This document shows, one piece after another, positions 1 to 5,565 of a DNA stretch of 5,568 nt (position 1 is its first letter; the number at the start of each line of letters is the position of its first letter). A model generated the notes under the pieces. The model had not been told where the DNA came from, made no database searches, and saw only the letters and a program-made list of their open reading frames with translations. This DNA comes from CBCPMX01 sp965120355 (GTDB lineage: Bacteria; Bacillota; Clostridia; Oscillospirales; Oscillospiraceae). Location: positions 1 to 5,568 of the forward strand of contig CBCPMX010000193.1 of NCBI GenBank assembly GCA_965120355.1, written 5' to 3'. The position numbers were made by a program, and so were the translations under genes.

Positions 1-449
1 GCGTGATCTGGAAGATGTTCGGCGACAACATTGAGTCGGCCGTCTCGGCCAGCAGCAACAGGACGCTGACCTATGAGGTGGTCTGCTCTGGTATTGATAA
101 TGACGTCTGTGATACAGTGATGGAAGATTATGTGGGCCAGCTCATGTCCAATGGTGATCTGGTCAACGGCTATGTGGTGGACTGCCAGAGGGAAGCGTAT
201 TACATCACCGATGTCGGTGAAGACGGACAGGCCATCGCCGCTTTGAGCCCCACCAGGAGTTCCCTGCGGTTTTTGATTGTCTATAGCCTGCCGGCGAACG
301 ATATCACCAACGCCGTGGGCAGCCAGGAGGTGCGTGTGGGTAAAACACATATCGTCAAAACCTGTGATATTGAGGTTTCCGGCGTTGTCACCAGTGTACA
401 GATTACCGACGGTGCGCCGGACTTTGAAGCCATGGGAGTGACTGGCTGA
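1..449 (+). CDS. DUF4330-type envelope protein, C-terminal part (5' end outside window)
   Basis: An open frame enters from the left edge and stops with TGA at 447-449, giving about 148 visible residues. The GTG at position 3 is probably not the true start. The opening IWKMFG looks like the tail of a transmembrane helix followed directly by an extracytoplasmic domain, and DUF4330 proteins I know of are slightly longer, with one N-terminal membrane anchor. The rest is soluble and beta-rich: Thr/Val-rich strands, a GDLVNGYVVDC segment, and a late VRVGKTHIVKTCDIEVSGVV stretch typical of the family's end. DUF4330 has no established biochemical function; it occurs in Clostridia and cyanobacteria. 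The stop overlaps the start codon of the O-antigen ligase-family gene by one base, so the two are probably translationally coupled and may act in the same export or assembly step. The family call is from recognition, not a search. A generic membrane-anchored hypothetical protein is the alternative. Confidence 0.7.
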   Translation, partial: VIWKMFGDNIESAVSASSNRTLTYEVVCSGIDNDVCDTVMEDYVGQLMSNGDLVNGYVVDCQREAYYITDVGEDGQAIAALSPTRSSLRFLIVYSLPANDITNAVGSQEVRVGKTHIVKTCDIEVSGVVTSVQITDGAPDFEAMGVTG

Positions 450-2029
450 TGGAACGGGCGTTGCAAAACAGTCTGCTCTGGCGGCTGTGGACAGCGTGGG
501 TGCTGAGTTGGTACAATAGCGGACTGCACGCGCTGTTCCAGTGGTGTGCCGGCCAGTGGCGGACCTCTGCTGCTGGAACGTTTGTGTGCCGGAGGCTGGG
601 AGCGGCCCCTGCTGCAACGGCATCGACCCGGTATACCCGGTTTCTCCGGGCGGTCAACGTGGGGCTTCAGAAGCTCCATGTGCTGTACGTCTCACTGCAA
701 AACAGCCTTCTGTACCGGCTCTATGCCTGGGTATTCCGCATTGGGCGTGAAAGCCGGGTGTTTGGCTGGCTGTTCCGCAGCGGCCTGCGGGGCTTTGTGA
801 TTTTTGCGCTGGCCATGTATGTGCCGCTGGACTATGTTCTGCGGGATGTGCTGGCGGTACCGGTGCTGTCCTCCACCTGGGACGAGCTACTGATGGTGCT
901 GGCGGTGGCGGTGATCTTGAAGGAGCGCATCCAGGCGGCCAAACCACTGGCGCCCCGGTCGACGCCCTTGGAGAGTCCGATGCTGCTGTTTCTGGGCCTG
1001 GGGTTGGGGCTGATGTTTGCCATCAGTCCGTATTTTTCAATTGCTGTGGCGGGCTATCGGGCTACCTGCCAGTACATGGTGTGGTTTCTGCTGCTGACGC
1101 GGCTGCTGCGCAATGACCGGGATATGGTTATCCTGTATGCGTCGCTGGTGGTGTTGGCGTTTGTCATTTCGCTCCACGGTATCTATCAGTATATTGTGGC
1201 AGTGCCCATTCCGTCGAGCTGGACAGATCAGGCGGAGACCAGTGTCCGCACCCGCGTCTATTCCATTTTCGGCAGTCCGAATATTATGGGCGACTTTATG
1301 CTGCTGTTTGCGCCCATGACAGCGGCGCTGGCCTACTGGTTTAAGGACCGGAAGATCCAAGTGCTGTGCTGGATCGCGACGCTGTGTATGTGCTTTGCCT
1401 GCCTGTTCACCATGTCCCGCGGGGCCTGGGTGGGCATGGCGGTGGCGATCCTGGTCTTTGCGCTGCTGAATGACCGGCGGCTTCTGGGGTTGATGGTGGC
1501 GGCCGCAGGGTGTGCCATGCTGATCCCATTTGTCTCCAGCCGTATCGGGTATTTGTTTACAGAGGAATTTTCCATTTCCACGTCCAATGGCGGCCGCGCC
1601 AGCCGCTGGCTGTTGGGCCTGAGTTATCTGTACGACTATGGCAATCCGCTGCTGGGCCTGGGATTAGGAATGTTTGGCGGCGCGGTGGCCATGCAGCATC
1701 AGATTTATGGCACCTGGATGTCCTATTTCTATATGGACAATTACTACCGCAAGATTCTGGTGGAGATGGGTTGGCTGGGCTTGGCAGGCTTTATTCTGCT
1801 GATGGCCGCCATGGTCTGGACCTGCTGCCGCTCCATTTATCGCGCCAAGCGCAAGCCGGATCATATGGCGCCGCTGGCGTCTGGCATGCTGGCAGGACTT
1901 TGCGGCGTGTTGGTACACTGCTATTTTGAAAACATTTTTGAAGAACCGTATATGATGGCCTATTTCTGGGCCATTGCGGCCATGATCGTCTATATCGGCT
2001 TTATCCGGAAGGAAAAGACGGCCACATGA
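449..2029 (+). CDS. O-antigen ligase / Wzy-type polymerase family membrane protein
   Basis: This 526-residue polytopic membrane protein belongs to the family that transfers undecaprenyl-linked glycan onto an acceptor or polymerises repeat units at the outer face of the membrane. Hydrophobic helices begin near residue 113 and continue to about 518 (e.g. 113-135, 144-157, 177-200, 207-220, 226-251, 279-297, 304-320, 325-341, 344-361, 440-460, 475-492, 500-519). Family hallmarks are RVYSIFGSPNIMGDF (269-283), the MSRGAWVG motif (322-329), the GNPLLGLGLGMFGG loop (398-411), and DNYYRKILVEMGWLGL (430-445), which follows the large extracytoplasmic loop. The first ~110 residues are an unusual Trp/Arg-rich extension with an internal repeat (LQNSLLWRL at 5-13, LQNSLLYRL at 83-91); most family members start close to their first helix. 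The start is ATG at 449, overlapping the upstream TGA, with GGGAG at 434-438 as a weak ribosome site. Substrate cannot be read from sequence. In Gram-positives such proteins serve capsule or teichuronic-acid-like polymers (TuaE is one). Confidence 0.9.
   Translation: MERALQNSLLWRLWTAWVLSWYNSGLHALFQWCAGQWRTSAAGTFVCRRLGAAPAATASTRYTRFLRAVNVGLQKLHVLYVSLQNSLLYRLYAWVFRIGRESRVFGWLFRSGLRGFVIFALAMYVPLDYVLRDVLAVPVLSSTWDELLMVLAVAVILKERIQAAKPLAPRSTPLESPMLLFLGLGLGLMFAISPYFSIAVAGYRATCQYMVWFLLLTRLLRNDRDMVILYASLVVLAFVISLHGIYQYIVAVPIPSSWTDQAETSVRTRVYSIFGSPNIMGDFMLLFAPMTAALAYWFKDRKIQVLCWIATLCMCFACLFTMSRGAWVGMAVAILVFALLNDRRLLGLMVAAAGCAMLIPFVSSRIGYLFTEEFSISTSNGGRASRWLLGLSYLYDYGNPLLGLGLGMFGGAVAMQHQIYGTWMSYFYMDNYYRKILVEMGWLGLAGFILLMAAMVWTCCRSIYRAKRKPDHMAPLASGMLAGLCGVLVHCYFENIFEEPYMMAYFWAIAAMIVYIGFIRKEKTAT
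461..721 (+). repeat. Internal repeat in the N-terminal extension of the ligase-family gene
   Basis: The segments 461-487 (LQNSLLWRL) and 695-721 (LQNSLLYRL) encode nearly identical nonapeptides 78 residues apart. Each is followed by aromatic/basic sequence (WTAWVLSWYNSGLHALF and YAWVFRIGRESRVFGWLF). The bases are also similar (both share GCAAAACAG), but third positions have diverged, so this is a protein-level duplication rather than a recent DNA repeat. Confidence 0.65.
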
Positions 2030-2040
2030 CCCCATACCCA

Positions 2041-2045
2041 AGGAG
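2041..2045 (+). promoter_or_regulatory. Ribosome binding site of the exported epimerase-like protein
   Basis: AGGAG lies 9 nt before the ATG at 2055, in the 25-nt gap after the ligase-family stop. It fixes the start of the exported protein, and no promoter is evident in the gap, which supports a single transcript. Confidence 0.75.
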
Positions 2046-2054
2046 AATACACCT

Positions 2055-3551
2055 ATGATCCGTAGATCCCTATCCATTTTGCTTTGCGCTGCAATGTTGA
2101 CAGCGCTGTGCTGTCAACCGGCGCTGGCCGCGTCTGTGACTGCCCAGGACGTGCTGGAGTCTGCCGTAGAATTGCTGACCACGCCCCAGCAGACTGGGCA
2201 GACCAAAACCATGCAGGCCAACTTTGGTCAGATTCAGGCCACGGTGGCCGAGGAAACTGTCGGAGCCGGTACGCTGTATACCAGAACCTATACCTTCCCG
2301 CAGGAGACGTCCGTTATGATGACGCGTCTGGAGCCGGAGGGAACGTTCAACGGCGAGGCCTGGCAGATAGTGGTGCCTGGAACGGTGCAGTCGGTTCGCT
2401 GGCTGGATGAGGACACTGGACAATGGACAGAGGTCACATCCCTCAGCCAGGTGCAGGACGCAGCAGTGCTCTTCCTGGAAACTACGGAGGCAATGGCGAT
2501 TGTATATGCGCCGGCGGTTTATGAAGCACGGGAAAATGAGATGATTGAAGAGCTGACCCAGTGTGCTGTCCGCCTGCGGCTGGGGCGAACCGATCAGGGC
2601 GTGCTGATCTCCTGGCAGGCGGCGGATGTGCCGGATCAGGCCCGGGTGGAGTGCCTTGCAGTGGTTTCGGGAACCACGTTGGTGGATTGGGACGATCCTG
2701 TGCAGGCCGAATCCTGGAAGGGCCTTCTGCTGACCGGGGATAACCGCTGGACGTATGACGGGTATTTTTACAGGACGCCCTCTACATACTATCCCACCGG
2801 TGAGAACTACTTTCACCGTATTCCGGATCCGTATATCTCCATCAAAATGCTGGATGTCCCTGACAGCTACGGCGCAGTGGTCATGAGCATTGCCACCCTG
2901 GATGTGATGCTGGAGCTGATGAACGAGGACGGTTATTATCCCACCTACGCTTTCAGCACCTGGTTGGCAGAGGATTACCAGATTGGCGCGGGGTATTTTG
3001 ATACCCGTTGGAATGCGGATATGACGCTGGGGCTGATGACGGCCTATGAGCTGTACGGCATTGAGGAGTTCCGGCTCTACGCCGTATACAATGGCCAGTA
3101 TTGGCTCAGCAATATTGACACACATTCTGTCACTTATACCAGCAATGACGGAACCATATCCGGCCTGCTGCTGGAAGATTACTGGCATGCCTCCGGCGGC
3201 CAGACCACGCATACGTCTCTGAATCACCAGTTGGCGGCGGTGCTGATGCTCTACCGCCTGGGAGATCTGACCGGAGATGCAGCGTATACAACCTATGCCG
3301 AGCGGCTTCTGGATGGCATCCGAGCCGTAGGTACGCAGTGGATGAAATCGGATGGCGACCTGTGGTACCGCATCGATCCGGATGGCACCATGACTGGCAC
3401 AGACTATCCCACGCTGACCTACGACGATATGTTTAAGCTGCAGCAATATTTGCAGCAGACCGGACGTGGTGCCGATATGGTACTGAATGCATTGATGCTC
3501 AGCAAACGCAATTGGATGCAGGCCAATGGCGTCACGGACTATCTGAAATAG
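2055..3551 (+). CDS. Exported protein with D-glucuronyl C5-epimerase-like C-terminal domain
   Basis: A 498-residue protein with a Sec signal peptide: RR near the N-terminus, a hydrophobic core at 5-20, and probable cleavage after ALA at 23-25. LTALC lacks the small -1 residue of a lipobox, so it is not a lipoprotein. Residues ~26-215 look beta-rich (strand-like segments around 70-92, 103-128, 147-153, 171-189, 198-212). Residues ~255-490 look like an alpha-helical toroid: paired helices around 270-291, 316-334, 387-403, 408-428 and 458-487, with aromatic-rich loops. The C-terminus resembles the glucuronyl C5-epimerase C-terminal domain (PF06662): Y376 ahead of SLNHQ (388-392), LWYRID with Y438, and LTYDDMFKLQ with Y456. 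The Y438-Y456 spacing of 18 equals the spacing I recall for the two late catalytic tyrosines of vertebrate GLCE. In that family the enzyme inverts C5 of D-glucuronate within a polymer. Substrate here is unknown. Alternatives are a polysaccharide lyase, an unsaturated glucuronyl hydrolase-like toroid, or a non-catalytic glycan binder. It is the last gene of the operon. Confidence 0.65.
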   Translation: MIRRSLSILLCAAMLTALCCQPALAASVTAQDVLESAVELLTTPQQTGQTKTMQANFGQIQATVAEETVGAGTLYTRTYTFPQETSVMMTRLEPEGTFNGEAWQIVVPGTVQSVRWLDEDTGQWTEVTSLSQVQDAAVLFLETTEAMAIVYAPAVYEARENEMIEELTQCAVRLRLGRTDQGVLISWQAADVPDQARVECLAVVSGTTLVDWDDPVQAESWKGLLLTGDNRWTYDGYFYRTPSTYYPTGENYFHRIPDPYISIKMLDVPDSYGAVVMSIATLDVMLELMNEDGYYPTYAFSTWLAEDYQIGAGYFDTRWNADMTLGLMTAYELYGIEEFRLYAVYNGQYWLSNIDTHSVTYTSNDGTISGLLLEDYWHASGGQTTHTSLNHQLAAVLMLYRLGDLTGDAAYTTYAERLLDGIRAVGTQWMKSDGDLWYRIDPDGTMTGTDYPTLTYDDMFKLQQYLQQTGRGADMVLNALMLSKRNWMQANGVTDYLK

Positions 3552-3569
3552 GCGCACAAATAAGAGATT

Positions 3570-3614
3570 GCAGCCGGAGACTGGATCCGTTTGGGTCCGT
3601 CTCCGGCTGCTTTG
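3570..3614 (+). terminator. Large operon-end hairpin, probable intrinsic terminator
   Basis: GCAGCCGGAGAC (3570-3581) pairs perfectly with GTCTCCGGCTGC (3599-3610). After a one-base bulge (3582), GGATCC (3583-3588) pairs with GGGTCC (3593-3598) through one G-U, leaving a four-base loop GTTT. It begins 18 nt after the stop of the exported protein. The T tract is poor (TTTGC), so termination efficiency is uncertain, but the stem is very stable. It may also act as a 3'-end stabiliser. Confidence 0.7.
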
Positions 3615-3660
3615 CAAACTGCCGGCTGCATTGCGCCCTGGCTGCGGCTGGACGCTGGGT

Positions 3661-3695
3661 GAAAAATGCAGGGAACGGAATCCTCCGTTCCCTGC
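3661..3695 (-). terminator. Intrinsic terminator of the pseudouridine synthase gene
   Basis: GCAGGGAACGGA (3668-3679) and TCCGTTCCCTGC (3684-3695) form a perfect 12-bp stem with a 4-nt loop. Read on the minus strand it starts 10 nt after the stop codon at 3706 and is followed by ATTTTTC (3667-3661), the U tract expected of a Rho-independent terminator. It lies back to back with the plus-strand operon hairpin, so each convergent unit has its own stop. Confidence 0.85.
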
Positions 3696-3705
3696 TGCAG
3701 TTCGC

Positions 3706-4374
3706 TCATATCCAGTCTGTTGTTTTGACGATATCTGAAAATAAATTCCAGGGGTGCGTTTCCGGGGGCGGTGCGGAAAAAGAAACTTGGGCATCTGTCT
3801 GCGGATGCCGGAACCGAAGACAACAGGACCACAGGGCGATTCCTTCCATCATGACTTCCTCCGGTGCGCCGTATTTTTTGTCCCCCACCAGCGGAAAGCC
3901 GTGTGCGGAAAACTGCGCCCGGATTTGATGGGTACGGCCTGTTTCCAGGTTGACGCGCACCAGCGAACAGTTCTCCCGTTGGGCCAGAACGTGGTAGTGC
4001 AGAACCGCTTCCCGGACGTCCTTGCCCGGTGCGTCGGCCACACAGGTCTTGCGCTGGGCCTTGTCGCGGTACAGCAGATCCCGGAAAACTCCATCGATGG
4101 CCGGGAGCAAGCCATGGGCCACAGCCAGATACTCTTTGCGGAATGTCCGATCCTGTATCTGCTCTGAAAGCAGCCGGGCGGCCTCCCGGGAACGGGCCAG
4201 GACCATGACTCCGCCCACCACACGGTCCAGCCGGTGGACGGTACGCAGGCAGGTCTCCGGTCCGCCCAACTGTTGACGGAGCAGCTCCGGCAAACCGCCC
4301 GGTTCATCCGTGGAAAGAATTCCCACCGGTTTCAGGCAGACGACGATCCGATTGTCCAGATACAGAATTTCCAT
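3706..4374 (-). CDS. RluA-family RNA pseudouridine synthase
   Basis: A 222-residue enzyme that isomerises specific uridines in rRNA or tRNA to pseudouridine. The catalytic HRLD motif is at 47-50 (Asp50 as nucleophile), preceded by the family's opening (LYLDNRIVVCLKPVG, 4-18). FRKEYLAVAHG (78-88), LETGRTHQIRAQF (143-155) and LVGDKKYG (162-169) follow in the usual order. There is no S4 RNA-binding domain, so it is a minimal RluA-like protein of normal size. The residues after HRLD are RVVGGVMVLA instead of the common R-x-T-S/T-G-L pattern. I chose the ATG at 4374 because homology begins exactly there and GAGGTGG (4379-4385 on the complement) sits 4 nt upstream; the frame stays open far beyond it but with no family similarity. 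It stands alone on its strand, divergent from the LysR gene. The exact target uridine cannot be assigned. Confidence 0.93.
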   Translation of the reverse strand: MEILYLDNRIVVCLKPVGILSTDEPGGLPELLRQQLGGPETCLRTVHRLDRVVGGVMVLARSREAARLLSEQIQDRTFRKEYLAVAHGLLPAIDGVFRDLLYRDKAQRKTCVADAPGKDVREAVLHYHVLAQRENCSLVRVNLETGRTHQIRAQFSAHGFPLVGDKKYGAPEEVMMEGIALWSCCLRFRHPQTDAQVSFSAPPPETHPWNLFSDIVKTTDWI

Positions 4375-4390
4375 GCAACCACCTCGCAGA

Positions 4391-4421
4391 GGCAAATGCG
4401 GGCTGTTTGCAGGCATTTGCC
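4391..4421 (-). promoter_or_regulatory. Inverted repeat in the leader of the pseudouridine synthase gene
   Basis: GGCAAATGC (4391-4399) and GCATTTGCC (4413-4421) are perfect 9-bp arms around a 13-nt loop. On the minus strand this falls between the predicted transcription start (~4425) and the ribosome binding site (4379-4385), so it would form a 5'-leader hairpin or serve as a dimeric repressor's operator. Confidence 0.5.
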
Positions 4422-4431
4422 GTACAAAACC

Positions 4432-4460
4432 ATGGTACCATATTCCTCCGTTCTGGTCAA
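4432..4460 (-). promoter_or_regulatory. Sigma-A-type promoter for the pseudouridine synthase gene
   Basis: Read on the minus strand: TTGACC (complement of 4455-4460, 5 of 6 consensus bases), a 17-bp spacer, then TACCAT (complement of 4432-4437) preceded by TGG, an extended -10. The predicted start near 4425 gives a leader of about 50 nt. Confidence 0.6.
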
Positions 4461-4466
4461 GAAGAT

Positions 4467-4488
4467 ACATGCCGCTGGCGGCGGATGT
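4467..4488. promoter_or_regulatory. Imperfect dyad between the divergent promoters, possible LysR operator
   Basis: ACATGCCGC (4467-4475) and GCGGATGT (4481-4488) are complementary apart from one bulged G, with a 5-nt centre. It lies about 70 bp upstream of the predicted LysR-gene transcription start, where LysR-type regulators normally place their recognition site for autoregulation. It does not match the classic T-N11-A form, so the assignment is tentative. Confidence 0.3.
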
Positions 4489-4533
4489 CCCGGAAAAACT
4501 GCGCAGATGGGCTGTCCAACGGGCGCCACCCTG

Positions 4534-4542
4534 TGTTATAAT
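4534..4542 (+). promoter_or_regulatory. Extended -10 promoter of the LysR-family gene
   Basis: TGTTATAAT is a perfect extended -10 (TGnTATAAT). No good -35 is present at 16-19 bp; the best, TGTCCA at 4513-4518, matches 3 of 6 bases. This fits an extended -10 promoter or one needing an activator. The predicted start near 4549 gives a ~42-nt leader. Confidence 0.7.
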
Positions 4543-4573
4543 GACAAAAAGGCCAACACGCATGCGTGGTTGC

Positions 4574-4580
4574 AGGAGGA
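4574..4580 (+). promoter_or_regulatory. Ribosome binding site of the LysR-family gene
   Basis: AGGAGGA, 10 nt before the ATG at 4591, decides the start. The same frame is open back to 4234, but that stretch runs antisense to the pseudouridine synthase and through the promoter. Confidence 0.85.
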
Positions 4581-4590
4581 GGGCGAACGC

Positions 4591-5490
4591 ATGATTGAAA
4601 CCAGATTGCTGCAATATTTCCTGACAGTCGCCAGGGAGCAGAACATTACCAACGCCGCTAAGGCGCTGCACATTACCCAACCGACGCTCAGCCGCCAGAT
4701 CAAGCTGCTGGAAGAACAGATTGGGACGGCGCTGTTCCAGCGGGACAGCCGGCCGTTGGTGCTGACGAACGAGGGATTGCTTCTGCGCCGCAGGGCGCAG
4801 GAGATTCTTGAGCTGATGGAAAAGACCGAGGCGGAACTGGCAGCGCAGGAGGAGCAGATTGAGGGGGTGGTATCCATAGGCTGCGGAGAACTGACGGCTG
4901 TAAAACTGCTGTCCGACGGAATTGCAGCCTTTCACCAGCAGTATCCGCGGGTTGTCTTTGATATTTATACCGCCAACGCTGACCAGATCAAACAGCGCAT
5001 GGACAACGGCCTGACGGATCTGGGCCTGCTGCTGGAGCCGGTGGAGATCGAGCGGTATGAGTATATCCGGATGCCGGTCCGAGAACGATGGGTAGCGGTT
5101 ATGCCCTCTGGAGTACCACTGGCGAAACAAGAGTTTGTGACTGCGGAAGAGCTGGCGGAGATTCCGGTGATATTACCCAGCCGCCAGAAAATACATGACG
5201 AGGCAGCAAATTGGTTTGGTGCGTATTATGAAAAGCTGAATATGACTGCCGTCAGCAATTTGAGTACCAATGCGGCTCTGCTGGTAAGGGCAGGTCTTGG
5301 GTATGCGCTCACTGTAGAGGGTGCGCTGCCGTTTTTAGAGCAGTCTGAGATCTGTATGGTGCCGCTGTATCCGGAGCTGACAGCGACCACCGTATTGGCA
5401 TGGAGGCGGCAGCAGCCTTTTTCGGTGGCGACAAGCCGGTTCCTGGCGCACATAAAATGCTTTCTGAGCATGGTAGACAATAGAAACTAG
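4591..5490 (+). CDS. LysR-family transcriptional regulator
   Basis: At 299 residues this is full length for the family. The N-terminal winged helix-turn-helix covers about 1-60: LLQYFLTVAREQNITNAAK, then HITQPTLSRQIKLLEEQIG with the recognition helix near 30-41, and LFQRDSRPLVLTNEG as the wing. A linker helix follows (about 63-90), then a periplasmic-binding-protein-like effector domain from VVSIGCGE (93-100) to the end, including the TDLGLLLEP segment (142-150) that closes its first lobe. Such proteins act as tetramers that bind DNA and respond to a small ligand; the ligand here is unknown. It is divergent from the pseudouridine synthase gene and has its own extended -10 promoter and terminator. 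LysR regulators often control a divergent gene, but an RNA-modification enzyme is an unlikely metabolic target, so autoregulation or a target outside the window is more probable. Confidence 0.95.
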   Translation: MIETRLLQYFLTVAREQNITNAAKALHITQPTLSRQIKLLEEQIGTALFQRDSRPLVLTNEGLLLRRRAQEILELMEKTEAELAAQEEQIEGVVSIGCGELTAVKLLSDGIAAFHQQYPRVVFDIYTANADQIKQRMDNGLTDLGLLLEPVEIERYEYIRMPVRERWVAVMPSGVPLAKQEFVTAEELAEIPVILPSRQKIHDEAANWFGAYYEKLNMTAVSNLSTNAALLVRAGLGYALTVEGALPFLEQSEICMVPLYPELTATTVLAWRRQQPFSVATSRFLAHIKCFLSMVDNRN

Positions 5491-5494
5491 GTAT

Positions 5495-5523
5495 TCGACA
5501 CCGCGAGTAATCGGGTCTATAAT
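5495..5523 (+). promoter_or_regulatory. Consensus-like promoter after the LysR-family gene
   Basis: TCGACA (5495-5500, 5 of 6 bases of TTGACA), a 17-bp spacer, then a perfect TATAAT (5518-5523). The last three bases of the -10 form the foot of the following terminator hairpin. It begins only 5 nt after the LysR stop. It could drive a gene beyond the window or a very short RNA, or be chance. Confidence 0.4.
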
Positions 5524-5565
5524 AGGCATAGCAGAGGGGAAACCACTCTGGTATGCCTATTTTTT
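5521..5565 (+). terminator. Intrinsic terminator of the LysR-family gene
   Basis: AATAGGCATA (5521-5530) pairs with TATGCCTATT (5552-5561). Inside, CAGAG (5532-5536) pairs with CTCTG (5546-5550) and GG (5538-5539) with CC (5543-5544). Six T residues (5560-5565) follow. This is a strong Rho-independent terminator 30 nt after the stop codon. Confidence 0.88.

Noticed and set aside
3..5. GTG at position 3 as the true start of the first gene
   Set aside because: The protein seems to begin inside the end of a membrane anchor and no ribosome site can be seen; the start most likely lies before the window.
2090..2120. Lipoprotein signal in the exported protein (LTALCC)
   Set aside because: The residue before the first Cys is Leu, not Gly/Ala/Ser, and an ordinary ALA cleavage site follows; a Sec type I signal fits better.
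3552..3705. Possible small RNA gene or short ORF between the convergent genes
   Set aside because: The 154 bases are accounted for by the two opposed terminator hairpins, and no promoter or ribosome site is evident.
2070..3794. 574-codon open frame on the minus strand opposite the exported protein
   Set aside because: It mirrors nearly all of a well-supported gene, has no recognisable domain or signal, is rich in His/Arg/Gln/Ile as expected from antisense of GC-rich codons, and would run through both hairpins between the convergent genes.
3512..3928. 138-codon plus-strand frame across the convergent intergenic region
   Set aside because: It overlaps the end of the exported protein, both hairpins and the synthase in antisense, with no ribosome site or recognisable motif.
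4234..4590. Upstream extension of the LysR frame
   Set aside because: The normal LysR N-terminus (MIETRLLQYFLTVAREQ) begins at 4591 behind AGGAGGA and a TATAAT promoter; the extension is antisense to the synthase.
4375..5130. Upstream extension of the pseudouridine synthase frame on the minus strand
   Set aside because: Family similarity begins at the ATG at 4374, which has a Shine-Dalgarno site; the extension is antisense to the LysR gene and covers the synthase's own promoter.
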